The notes beneath the pieces were generated by a model. It ran no database searches and had not been told where the DNA came from. It saw only the letters and a program-made list of their open reading frames with translations. Positions 36,568 through 44,868 of a stretch of 64,000 nt of DNA are shown here, one piece after another (within the stretch, counting starts at the first letter, position 1; every line of letters starts with the position of its first letter). The DNA is from DASUBV01 sp035532295. GTDB lineage: Bacteria > Actinomycetota > Actinomycetes > Streptosporangiales > Streptosporangiaceae. A program made the position numbers and the translations under genes. The stretch is from positions 18,630 through 82,629 of the forward strand of contig DATKRH010000019.1 of assembly GCA_035532295.1 (NCBI GenBank), given 5' to 3'.

Positions 36568-37209
36568 CTAGCCGGGCAGCACGGGCTCCGCCGTGTGCGG
36601 GGACAGTGATCCGATGGCGGGCCCCAGCGCGGCGCGGATCTGCGCGCGCTGGGCGTCCAGCTTGGCCAGGTCCCGACGCAAGGCAGCCCGGTCGGCGGCC
36701 TGCGCCGGGGTCCCGCGGGCGGCCAGCACGGTCGCGACGTCGGCCTGGACCTGCACGGCATCGGGCGCGGCCCAGTCGATCAGCCCGGTGACGGCGAGTT
36801 GCAGGTGAAAACTGGCTAGCGATTCCGGGACCTGATAGCTCTCCAGGTCGTCGATCAGCTCGTTATTGGCGGGCGAGCAGTTCGCCGAGCCGGTATTGGC
36901 GATGCTGGCCGCCGCCGCCGCGTCGTGGCTGCTGCCGGAGTCCACCGCCTGCAGAACCTGCAGCGACTCGCGCACGCCGCCCGCGCACGACTCAATGTCA
37001 TAGTTCACGGCAGCCAGCAGGCCCCGCAGGTCCGAGGCTCGCTCCTGGTTACTGGGCCGGTGCGTGAGCCCCACCGCGACCGCGATCGCCAGCAGGAGGG
37101 CTCCGGCGGGTATCAGCCATCGCGGGGAGCGCCGGGCGCGCCAGCCGCCCGGCCAGCCTCCCGTCCGGATCGGAACATAGGGCGGCTCGGTCTTGCTCGG
37201 CGCTGACAC
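36568..37209 (-). CDS. Membrane-anchored extracytoplasmic protein, unknown function
   Basis: 213 residues: short cytoplasmic tail, one helix (LIPAGALLLAIAVAVGL), then an Ala-rich, largely helical outer domain with two cysteines (DIESCAGGV, SANCSPANN). Start 3 bp after the TlpA gene and followed by ctaG, so it belongs to the operon and probably assists oxidase assembly. No family recognised. Confidence 0.7.
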   Translation of the reverse strand: MSAPSKTEPPYVPIRTGGWPGGWRARRSPRWLIPAGALLLAIAVAVGLTHRPSNQERASDLRGLLAAVNYDIESCAGGVRESLQVLQAVDSGSSHDAAAAASIANTGSANCSPANNELIDDLESYQVPESLASFHLQLAVTGLIDWAAPDAVQVQADVATVLAARGTPAQAADRAALRRDLAKLDAQRAQIRAALGPAIGSLSPHTAEPVLPG

Positions 37210-37212
37210 TCG

Positions 37213-37812
37213 CTAACTCCGATCCCCGGTGCTGCCGGCTTTCCCCGCGGCGGTGGCCTGGCGGCTGGCGGCGCCGGCCGCCCAGGCGCTGAGTTCGCGC
37301 GCCGTCACGTCGCCGACGATGTGCCGCACGATCTGATGCCGCGCATTGAGAAAAAACGTCTGCGGCAGCGCGAGCACACCATACGACGTCGCGGTGCTGG
37401 CGGGAAACGGGTCGACTCCCACCGGGTAGCCGACCTTCTCCGCGCGGACGAACTTGAGCGCGGCGGCGGTCTGGTCGTTGGCGTCGATGCCGACGATGGC
37501 GACCCGGCTGTGGTGCGCGGCGTAGAACCTGGCCAGCAGCGGAGTCTCGCGCTTGCAGGGACCGCACCAGGACGCGAAGAAGTTCAGGACGACCGGCTGC
37601 CCGGCGAACGCGGCGAGCGAGACGTGGCTGCTGGGGTGGCCCAACTGGGCCAGCGTGAACGGCTTGGCCGCCGTCGGCGGGCGCTGGCGCCCGGGCTGGC
37701 CGGAGGCCCCGACCGAGACGGCCAGGACGCCGGCCACCACCGCCGCGGCCAGCGCGGTGGCGAGCAGGATCGAGCGTGGTCGCCGGGACTGCCGGAGCAG
37801 GCCGCTCACCAC
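37213..37812 (-). CDS. TlpA/ResA-like thiol-disulfide oxidoreductase
   Basis: 199 residues. N-terminal membrane anchor (ILLATALAAAVVAGVLAVSV), then a thioredoxin domain with an intact FFASWCGPCKRETP active site and cis-proline ALPQTFFLNARHQIV. It should reduce cysteines of CuA or cytochrome c apo-proteins outside the membrane. It overlaps the kinase gene by 7 bp, so sensor and redoxin are translationally coupled. Confidence 0.88.
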   Translation of the reverse strand: MVSGLLRQSRRPRSILLATALAAAVVAGVLAVSVGASGQPGRQRPPTAAKPFTLAQLGHPSSHVSLAAFAGQPVVLNFFASWCGPCKRETPLLARFYAAHHSRVAIVGIDANDQTAAALKFVRAEKVGYPVGVDPFPASTATSYGVLALPQTFFLNARHQIVRHIVGDVTARELSAWAAGAASRQATAAGKAGSTGDRS

Positions 37813-38951
37813 AGGCTCCCCGCGCCTGGCCGGATCTCCGGCAGGGCCGCTGACCCCGCGGGGGCCGCCTGCGCATCGCCGGCCGCCGTGGCCAGGACCG
37901 GGAGCAGGAACTCAAAGGTGCTGCCCTGTCCGGCCTCGCTGCGGACGCGGATCTCGCCGCCGTGGCCGCGGGCGACGGCCTGCGCCAGGGCGAGGCCGAG
38001 GCCGGTGCCGCGCGAGCCGGTGGCGCCCGGCGCGGTCGCGAACCGGTCGAAGATACGCCTCAGCTCGGCATCCGGAATCCCGTCGCCGCTGTCCTCGATA
38101 ATCACGGAAGCGAATCTAGCGCGCTCACCCATGGTGACCGACAGCCTGATGACGTCGTTTTCGCTGGTGTGCTGCACGGCGTTCTCGAGCAGGGCGTCTA
38201 CGGCGAGCGCCAGCCGGTCGGGATCGGCGGCCACCACGGCATCGTCGAGCTGCCCGATGCGCCACCGCCGCACGGCGGTGGGACGCCACCGGAACAGCAG
38301 TTCCATCGCGAAAGACTGCAGGGCCAGCGGCTCGGGCGCCAGGAAGTCGGGGTTCTCCGACGCGGCGATGAGCAGCAGCCGCTCGCTCAGGCTCTTGAGG
38401 CGGTTCAGCTCGCCGACCACGACGTGGATGTCCCGGCGGTCGTCCTGGCTGGCCAGGTTCCTGGCCAGCAGTTCGGCGTGGCCGAGCGCGATGGTGATCG
38501 GGGTCTTGAGCTGGTGTGAGGCATCCTGCAGGAAACGCCGCTGGGCGGCGAGCAGCCGCTCGTTCTCCGCGCTGACCGCCGAGCGTGCCGCATCGGCGCT
38601 CCCCGTCCGGTGGCTCTGCCAGACGATGATGCAGAACATCGCCGACATCAGCGGCACCTTGCTCAGCGAGGCGGCCGGCTGGAGGTCACGGATGACGTTG
38701 AGGCCGGCGGCGGCCGCCGTGGTGGCGGCTACTGCCGCCACGAGCTGGAAGGCGGGCCACGAGGGCCAGACCCGAAGGCCGTACAGCACGGCGAAGCCGA
38801 TCCAGACCAGGTAGAAGCTGACCGTTTCCCAGCGCGGCGTCGTGACGATGATCACCAGGCCGACCAGCCAGAGCAGCACCCAGGCGACCTCGGGAAGCCG
38901 GCTCAGGTCCGCGGTCTCCACGGTGTCCAGGTCCCCGGCCTGGACACTCAT
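37806..38951 (-). CDS. Membrane sensor histidine kinase
   Basis: 381 residues from ATG 38951. Four or so N-terminal helices without a large outer sensor loop, then HisKA with ASHQLKTPITIALGHAEL and HATPase motifs (ALLENAVQHT, IEDSGDGIPDAEL, GTGLGLALAQAVA). Sits 10 bp after its response regulator and is transcribed with oxidase maturation genes, so it may sense redox, oxygen or copper. The signal is inferred only. Confidence 0.9.
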   Translation of the reverse strand: MSVQAGDLDTVETADLSRLPEVAWVLLWLVGLVIIVTTPRWETVSFYLVWIGFAVLYGLRVWPSWPAFQLVAAVAATTAAAAGLNVIRDLQPAASLSKVPLMSAMFCIIVWQSHRTGSADAARSAVSAENERLLAAQRRFLQDASHQLKTPITIALGHAELLARNLASQDDRRDIHVVVGELNRLKSLSERLLLIAASENPDFLAPEPLALQSFAMELLFRWRPTAVRRWRIGQLDDAVVAADPDRLALAVDALLENAVQHTSENDVIRLSVTMGERARFASVIIEDSGDGIPDAELRRIFDRFATAPGATGSRGTGLGLALAQAVARGHGGEIRVRSEAGQGSTFEFLLPVLATAAGDAQAAPAGSAALPEIRPGAGSLW

Positions 38952-38961
38952 GGTGATGGCG

Positions 38962-39669
38962 TCAGGAAGCGAGCTGGTATCCGGCACCGCGCACCGTCTT
39001 AATGAGGTCATACCCCAGCTTGGACCGGAGCCGGCGCACGCAGACGTCGACCACGTTCGAGCCGGGGTCGAACTCCAGGCCCCAGATGGACGCCAGCAGC
39101 TCCTCCTTGCGCAGCGGCTGGCCGACATGCTCGGCTAGCTCCCTGAGCAGCAGGAACTCCAGCTTCGTCAGCGCCACTGGCCCATGCCCGATGTCGGCCC
39201 GCAGGCGCCATACGTCCAGGACGAGGTCGCCCGCGCGAATGATCTCGCCGGGCGCATGAGCGCCGCGGGAGTGGGCGTCGTCCCGCAGCCGCACCCGCAC
39301 CCGGGCCAGGAACTCGGCCAGCGAGAAGGGCTTGGTCAGGTAGTCCTGCGCGCCTAGCTCGAGGCAGTTCACCTTGGTGGTCACGTCATCGAGGCAGGAC
39401 AGCACCAGCACGGGCGGTGCCGGGCGGACTGCCCGCAGGCGCCGCAGGAAGGCCCGGCCGTCCATGTCCGGCATCACCAGGTCCAGGATGACCAGCCCGT
39501 AGTCGCGGGCGCCGGCTAGCTCTAGCCCGGTCGCGCCCCCCGAGGTGATGTCCGCCTCGTACCCGACATCCGCCAGCGCGCGGCCGATCAGGTCGCGGAT
39601 CGCCTGTTCGTCGTCGACGACCAGGATCCGCGGATCAGGAGTGTTCTGAGCCAACTGGCTAGAGATCAT
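38962..39669 (-). CDS. OmpR/PhoB-type response regulator
   Basis: 235 residues. Receiver with VVDDEQA and acceptor D63 (VILDLVMPDMDG), lysine in YLTKPFSLAEFL, and winged-helix output domain (LTKLEFLLLRELAEHVGQPL..VDVCVRRLRSKLG). First gene of the minus-strand operon, divergent from the cupredoxin/oxidase operon, which it probably controls. Confidence 0.93.
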   Translation of the reverse strand: MISSQLAQNTPDPRILVVDDEQAIRDLIGRALADVGYEADITSGGATGLELAGARDYGLVILDLVMPDMDGRAFLRRLRAVRPAPPVLVLSCLDDVTTKVNCLELGAQDYLTKPFSLAEFLARVRVRLRDDAHSRGAHAPGEIIRAGDLVLDVWRLRADIGHGPVALTKLEFLLLRELAEHVGQPLRKEELLASIWGLEFDPGSNVVDVCVRRLRSKLGYDLIKTVRGAGYQLAS

Positions 39670-39959
39670 TTCGGGGCGCTTCGATCTGCGCGGGCGCCGC
39701 AGCGCGTAGCGGCGATGCGGGCTGGCGCCATCGGGCTAGTGAGGCAGGTCGGAGGGCTACAGCAGAAAATCTGCTCTATCGGGCTAACCGCGGTCAAGAC
39801 CCAGAGGGGGCCCAAATCTCGCTGGGGCGAGCTCATGACAGTTTCGTCATTTAAGCCGCGAACCATTGCTTGCCTCGGGCGTGTCTCGCAAGATCGGGTA
39901 CGTCAACGGGCCGCCTGAGTACGGTAGGCCGATCTGCTGTGTTCGCATGATTGCGCTGA
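39670..39959. other. Divergent promoter region between regulator and oxidase operons
   Basis: 290 bp. Contains a short dyad ATGAC-6 nt-GTCAT (39835-39850) that could bind the adjacent response regulator, and locally lower GC. No ORF or RNA recognised. Confidence 0.5.
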
Positions 39960-40646
39960 GTGAGGTGGTGGCTGGTGTCTTTGCCGGTCCGGGTCGCGAC
40001 CCTGGTAGCGGCGTTCATCGCCGTGGTTGCCGGAGGGGCGTTCCTGGTCATCCACTACTTGCTCGGCGGGCCGCCGGTGGAGGACTTCACCGCGGCCAGC
40101 GCCGGGCAGGTGAACGTCACCATGCAGGAAGCTCCGCAAACCTCGGTGACGTCTAAGCCTGACTGGGTGTCCTACTTCATCAAGAGCCCGACGACCCAGC
40201 AGTGGGTCCACACCACTTTGTTCAAGGTCCCGGCCGGCACCCGGGTCAACGTGACCATCCTGGGCTACGACGGCTGCACGCCGCTGCGCAACCCGTTCTG
40301 GAGCAAGGTCACCGGAACCGTCGGCAACGTCGCGTACGTCAACGGCAAGCCGCAGTCGGTGATCAACTCCTGGTCCGGGTGCAACGTCGGGCACACGTTC
40401 TCCATCCCGGGGATCGGCCTCAACGTGCCGATGGCCACGCCGCCGCTGACCGCGAACCTGTGCGGCTCCTCGCCCTGCACGGCGGGCCCGCGCACCGTGG
40501 TCAAGTTCAGCTTCACCACGCCGAAGGTGGCGGGCGACTACTTCTGGCAGTGCCGCGTTCCGTGCGGCGGCGGCTTCCTCGACGGATTCGGCGGCCCCAT
40601 GCAGACCATCGGCTACATGACGGGCAACATGGAGGTGGTGAGCTGA
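39960..40646 (+). CDS. Membrane-anchored cupredoxin-like protein, degenerate CuA-type site
   Basis: 228 residues. One N-terminal anchor (RVATLVAAFIAVVAGGAFLV), then a cupredoxin domain. Candidate copper ligands are the histidine in NVGHTFSIPG, cysteines of WQCRVPCGGG and methionine in GGPMQTIGY. Compared with the CuA motif of the next gene (CAELCGLWHGAM), the histidine after CxxxC is missing. It overlaps the ctaC start by one base, so it is part of the oxidase operon; it may be an electron donor, copper carrier or extra subunit. Confidence 0.78.
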   Translation: MRWWLVSLPVRVATLVAAFIAVVAGGAFLVIHYLLGGPPVEDFTAASAGQVNVTMQEAPQTSVTSKPDWVSYFIKSPTTQQWVHTTLFKVPAGTRVNVTILGYDGCTPLRNPFWSKVTGTVGNVAYVNGKPQSVINSWSGCNVGHTFSIPGIGLNVPMATPPLTANLCGSSPCTAGPRTVVKFSFTTPKVAGDYFWQCRVPCGGGFLDGFGGPMQTIGYMTGNMEVVS

Positions 40647-41608
40647 TGGCCGCCGCAGCAGGCGACGCCCCCTCGGGCGCGCAGGCTAGAGGGCCGGGCA
40701 ACCACGGGGAACCGAACCACGGGCTGCGGATCTTCCTGATCTGGCTGGTCGTGGCGGTCGTGGCTGACGTGCTCATCTGGGTCGTCTGGGGGCCGCACCT
40801 GCCGCCCGGCGACATGGCCACCGCGTCGGGTGGCCAGCAGTTCGACATCAAGGTGATGGCCGCGCTGGCCGCGCCGGTGATGGCCTTCGTCCTCATCTAC
40901 TTCGGCTACGCGCTGGTCGTCTGGCGCCAGCGCGAGGGCGACGAGGAGGACGGCCCGGCACTGCACGGCAACACCCGGATCCAGGCGACCTGGATCACGG
41001 TAACGTCGGTCATCGTGCTGTTCCTGTTCGCGTTCGGCACCTACGAGCTGACGACGGCCCAGGGCGCGGGCGCCGGCGAGGGCCCGAGCCCGATCTGGAA
41101 GCCGAACGGCGCCAAGCCGCTACAGGTGCAGGTGATCGGGCAGCAGTGGCGGTTCACCTACCGGTACCCGCAGTTCGGCGGCTTCGAGACCACGCAGCTG
41201 ATGCTGCCCAAGGACCAGTGGGTGGAGTTCCACGTCACCTCGCTGGACGTGATCCACAGCTTCTGGGCCTACCAGCTAGGGGTCAAGGCCGATGCCAACC
41301 CCGGCACCGACAACGTGGCCTTCACCAAGCCCACCCAGCTCGGCCAGGTGACGGTGCGGTGCGCCGAGTTGTGCGGGCTCTGGCACGGCGCGATGTTCGA
41401 CTACGGCCACGTCCTGTCCCCGGCCGCCTTCGCGTCGTGGGCCAACTCGACCCGGGCTCAGCTCGCCTCGGTGACCAAGATCCTGCCGCCGTACGCGACC
41501 ACCTATGACCCCACCGTGATCCCGAATATCAACAAGGCCATGGCCAAGGCGGGCATCGCCGGGGCGAACGGCTACTACTACCCGCCCCAGGACCCGGCGC
41601 AGCCATGA
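40646..41608 (+). CDS. ctaC: Cytochrome c oxidase subunit II
   Basis: 320 residues with two helices and a CuA domain. The aromatic electron-entry patch precedes LPKDQWVEFHVTSLDVIHSF (first His). The CuA loop CAELCGLWHGAM holds both cysteines, the second histidine and the methionine. There is no CxxCH, so it is aa3-type rather than caa3. It carries no lipobox signal at the N-terminus, unlike many actinobacterial CtaC proteins. Confidence 0.95.
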   Translation: MAAAAGDAPSGAQARGPGNHGEPNHGLRIFLIWLVVAVVADVLIWVVWGPHLPPGDMATASGGQQFDIKVMAALAAPVMAFVLIYFGYALVVWRQREGDEEDGPALHGNTRIQATWITVTSVIVLFLFAFGTYELTTAQGAGAGEGPSPIWKPNGAKPLQVQVIGQQWRFTYRYPQFGGFETTQLMLPKDQWVEFHVTSLDVIHSFWAYQLGVKADANPGTDNVAFTKPTQLGQVTVRCAELCGLWHGAMFDYGHVLSPAAFASWANSTRAQLASVTKILPPYATTYDPTVIPNINKAMAKAGIAGANGYYYPPQDPAQP

Positions 41609-41624
41609 GGAAGCCTTCCCGCGG

Positions 41625-41669
41625 CGACCGTTCCCGGCACAACCGTTCCCGGCATAACTATTCCCGGCC
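41625..41669. repeat. 15-bp tandem repeat, 3 copies, between ctaC and ctaD
   Basis: Units CGACCGTTCCCGGCA, CAACCGTTCCCGGCA, TAACTATTCCCGGCC in the 99-bp gap inside the oxidase operon. Confidence 0.85.
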
Positions 41670-41707
41670 CTACCAGGCCAGCCCTAGCACTGCGAGGAGG
41701 TGACCGG

Positions 41708-43681
41708 ATGGCCATCGAGATTCAGCCCGGGCAGACCCACGAGCCCGGCGGCGGCGCGCCTGCCGCCGCCAGTCGGCCGGCCCGGCCCTGGTGGCAACGT
41801 CCAGCCATCCACACGGCGCTCGCCGGAGCCGTCATCGGCTACCTGCTGGGCCACCTGCTGGGTAACTTCCTCGGCAGCGGATATCAGCAGCTGGCACTAT
41901 CGGACTCGAGCGACCTGCCGATCGTCCTCGGGTACCTGCTGGCCATCCTCGGCTGGCTGGTCGGGCTCGGCGTCTTCAATGACCTGGCGCGGCAGGTCGT
42001 CGGCCGGCCCGTGATTGAGTCGAATGGCCACGTCGATGCCCGCGGCGTCGCGCAGTATTTCAGGTACTCCCTCGACCACAAGGTCGTCGGCATCCAGTAC
42101 CTCGTCGGCATGATCATCTACTTCTGCACGGCCGGGCTGTTCGCCATGGGGATCCGGACCGAGCTGCTCTCGCCGGTGCATCACGTCTTCAGCTCCGCGG
42201 TCTACGCTGAGATTGTCGGCGAGCACGGCACGATGATGATGATGCTGATGACCTCGGTCATCCTCGGGCCGTTCGGCAACTACCTGGTGCCGCTCATGAT
42301 CGGCTCCAAGCGGGTGGCGTTCCCCCGGATCGAGGCGATGTCCTTCTGGCTCACCCCGGCGGCCTTCCTCGTCCTGCTATCCGGCCTGCTGCTCGGCGGC
42401 TTCCCGTTCGGCTGGACCGGGTACGCGCCACTGTCGATTCAGTCGACCTACGGCGCCGATTCCTACGCCATCGCCTTCGGCCTCATGGGCCTGTCGATGA
42501 TCCTGGCCGGATTCAACCTGATCGTTACGATCATCTGCTACCGGGCGCCCGGCATGCGCTGGAGTCGGCTGCCCATGTTCGTCTGGTCGATGCTGGCCAC
42601 GTCCTTCCTGATGGTGCTCGCCGCGCCGGTGCTGGTCGGCGGCATGTACATGATCATCACCGACCGGACCGTCCAGACCGCCTTCTTTACCGACACGCTC
42701 GGCGGCAGCAGCTACCTGTACCAGAACCTCTTCTGGTTCTTCGGCCATCCCGAGGTCTACATCCTCGCGCTGCCGGGCTTCGGCATCGTCTCGGAGATCA
42801 TCCCGGTGTTCTGCCGCAAGCCGCTGTTCGGCTATAAGGTCGCGGCCGCGGGCATGATGGGCGTCACGCTGCTCAGTTTCTTCGTCTGGCAGCATCACCT
42901 GTTCGACAGCGGCATCAATCCGGACATGCGCCCGCTGTTCATGCTGACCACGGAGCTGATCTCGATCCCCACCGGGTTCATCTACCTGGTGGCGATGGGC
43001 ACCTTCTGGAAGGCCAAGATCCGGCTGACGGTGCCGATGCTGTTCGCGCTCGGCATGTACTTCAACTTCCTGATCGGCGGCATCTCCGGTGTCTTCCTGT
43101 CGGACGTGCCGGCCGACACTACCGAGCACGGCAGCTTCTTCGTGATGGCGCACTTCCACTACACGATCATGGGCGGCCTGATCTTCGCGCTGATGGCTGG
43201 CATCTACTACTGGCTGCCCAAGATGATGGGCGTCAAGCTGAACGAGCGGCTGGGCAAGCTCCAGTTCTGGACCATGTTCATCTTCTTCAACGCGACGTTC
43301 CTGCCGCTGTTCGCCGTCGGGATGGCCGGCCAGCCCCGCCGGGTGTTCGAGTACGCGCGGAACCTGCAGACCATCAACGACTGGGTCTCGATCGCGGCTT
43401 TCTGCCTCGGCGGCTCGATCCTGATCTTCGTGATCAACTTCGTCTACTCCACGGTCATCGCGCGGGTGCGCGAGGAGGGTAACCCCTGGCGGTCCCGCGG
43501 GCTGGAGTGGCAGGTTTCCTCGCCGCCGCCGCCGGGCAACTTCGCTCAGGTGCCCGTCGTGCTGTCCGGCCCGTATGAGTACGGCGATCCCCACGCGGGA
43601 CCCGTGGCCGACCTCGCACCGCCGCCCGGCGTCCTGGCGGCTAGCGTGGGAGCCACCCAGTCCGCACGAGCGGAGGCATGA
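41708..43681 (+). CDS. ctaD: Cytochrome c oxidase subunit I with N-terminal extension
   Basis: 657 residues. Heme/CuB ligands: low-spin heme His in VGEHGTMMMMLM, HPEVYILALPGFG (the His-Tyr pair), WQHHLFDSG (CuB histidines) and HFHYTIMGG (heme a3 His). About 100 extra N-terminal residues carry two hydrophobic segments (AVIGYLLGHLLGNFLG, IVLGYLLAILGWLVGLGVF) before the usual start of subunit I. GGAGGTGA ribosome site upstream. Overlaps ctaE by 4 bp. Confidence 0.96.
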   Translation: MAIEIQPGQTHEPGGGAPAAASRPARPWWQRPAIHTALAGAVIGYLLGHLLGNFLGSGYQQLALSDSSDLPIVLGYLLAILGWLVGLGVFNDLARQVVGRPVIESNGHVDARGVAQYFRYSLDHKVVGIQYLVGMIIYFCTAGLFAMGIRTELLSPVHHVFSSAVYAEIVGEHGTMMMMLMTSVILGPFGNYLVPLMIGSKRVAFPRIEAMSFWLTPAAFLVLLSGLLLGGFPFGWTGYAPLSIQSTYGADSYAIAFGLMGLSMILAGFNLIVTIICYRAPGMRWSRLPMFVWSMLATSFLMVLAAPVLVGGMYMIITDRTVQTAFFTDTLGGSSYLYQNLFWFFGHPEVYILALPGFGIVSEIIPVFCRKPLFGYKVAAAGMMGVTLLSFFVWQHHLFDSGINPDMRPLFMLTTELISIPTGFIYLVAMGTFWKAKIRLTVPMLFALGMYFNFLIGGISGVFLSDVPADTTEHGSFFVMAHFHYTIMGGLIFALMAGIYYWLPKMMGVKLNERLGKLQFWTMFIFFNATFLPLFAVGMAGQPRRVFEYARNLQTINDWVSIAAFCLGGSILIFVINFVYSTVIARVREEGNPWRSRGLEWQVSSPPPPGNFAQVPVVLSGPYEYGDPHAGPVADLAPPPGVLAASVGATQSARAEA

Positions 43682-44352
43682 CGATGGCGGAGACGACCGC
43701 GCCAGGGTCGGGCCAGCTGAGCCCGGCGCACGAAGAGGCCGCGTTTTATCACGAGGCGGCGCTTAACGCCGCCTGGATCGGCTCCCGGCTGGCCATCGGG
43801 GCGCTCACGTTCGGGTTCGGCGCCTTCATTTTCTCCTTCTTCTACCTGCAGTCACTGAACTCGCACGGTCTGTGGTATCCGGTCGGCTTCCACGGTCCGG
43901 GGATGGCACTCGGGACGACGATCATGGGCCTGATCGTGGTCAGCGCGGCGGTCCAGACCGTCGGGCTCCAGCGGATCAAGGCCGCCAGCAGGGGCGCCTG
44001 GCTCGGCAGCGCCACCGTGGCCTTGGTCCTCGGGCTGGCCGCGGTGGCGTTGCAGATCTACCAGCTGGTCAGCCTGTCGTTCTGGCCCGGCGCCAACGGC
44101 TTCGCCAGCGTCTTCACCGGGGCGAGCCCGGTGTACCTGGTGGTCGCCCTGTGCGTGCTGATCTGGCTGGAGACGCTCATCATGCGGTGCCGGGCGATCC
44201 CGCCGATCTCCTTTGTCGAGCAGCCGCCGACATTCGCCGAGGCGTTCGCCGTGCAGCGCTTCCAGTCCGCGCTGAGCGCGTTCACGGTCGTGTGGAACTA
44301 CCTGGCCGTTGTCGCTGTCGTTATGTGGGTGCTGTACTACCTCGTGCACTAG
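43678..44352 (+). CDS. ctaE: Cytochrome c oxidase subunit III
   Basis: 224 residues, about five membrane helices, with the family glutamate region HEEAAFYHEAALNAAWIGSR and C-terminal FTVVWNYLAVVAVVMWVLYY. It stabilises proton uptake by subunit I. Unlike the usual actinobacterial ctaE it is not next to qcrCAB, so this oxidase may act apart from the bc1 supercomplex. Confidence 0.9.
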   Translation: MTMAETTAPGSGQLSPAHEEAAFYHEAALNAAWIGSRLAIGALTFGFGAFIFSFFYLQSLNSHGLWYPVGFHGPGMALGTTIMGLIVVSAAVQTVGLQRIKAASRGAWLGSATVALVLGLAAVALQIYQLVSLSFWPGANGFASVFTGASPVYLVVALCVLIWLETLIMRCRAIPPISFVEQPPTFAEAFAVQRFQSALSAFTVVWNYLAVVAVVMWVLYYLVH

Positions 44353-44427
44353 TGACGACGGACTGACGCGGCAGGCCGGCTCGCATCGCGGGGCAACCTG
44401 CCCCATGACCCGCAGCAGGAGGCAGCG

Positions 44428-44868
44428 GTGCACGCAATAACAGTGGCCACGGGCGTACTCGCCTCGGGCACGTCGGATAACTCTGCTCACGGGTTCAACT
44501 GGACCTTCGCGTTTCCCATGATCTTGTTCATCGTCGTGGCGACGGTCCTCTACCTGATGTTCACCAGGCCGCACCGGGTGCCGGGCCATGGTGAGCTGCG
44601 CTTCACGCCGGAGGCGGTGACGAAGGATGGCAGCGTGCCCGACTCCGAGACCGCGCGGGCAGCGGCGGTCGCCTCCGGCTTCAGCACCGCGGCCGGCGGC
44701 GGTGCGGCCGAGACGGTCGTCGAGGCCGCTGGGGCCCATCGGGCTGCCGCCACGGATGACGAGTCCGGTACGGTGTCACAGGGCCCGGGAGCAGCTGAGG
44801 GCCCTGATGCGGACCAGCCACCGACTGCGCAGAAGCCAGCCAGCGATGACCCGGAGGCCAGCGAGTGA
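44428..44868 (+). CDS. Small oxidase-operon membrane protein, possible subunit IV
   Basis: 146 residues: one helix (FPMILFIVVATVLYLMF) and a long acidic, disordered cytoplasmic tail rich in Ala/Glu/Pro. GTG start with AGGAGGCAG upstream; overlaps ctaB by 4 bp. Position between ctaE and ctaB suggests an accessory oxidase subunit; sequence alone does not show it. Confidence 0.75.
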   Translation: MHAITVATGVLASGTSDNSAHGFNWTFAFPMILFIVVATVLYLMFTRPHRVPGHGELRFTPEAVTKDGSVPDSETARAAAVASGFSTAAGGGAAETVVEAAGAHRAAATDDESGTVSQGPGAAEGPDADQPPTAQKPASDDPEASE

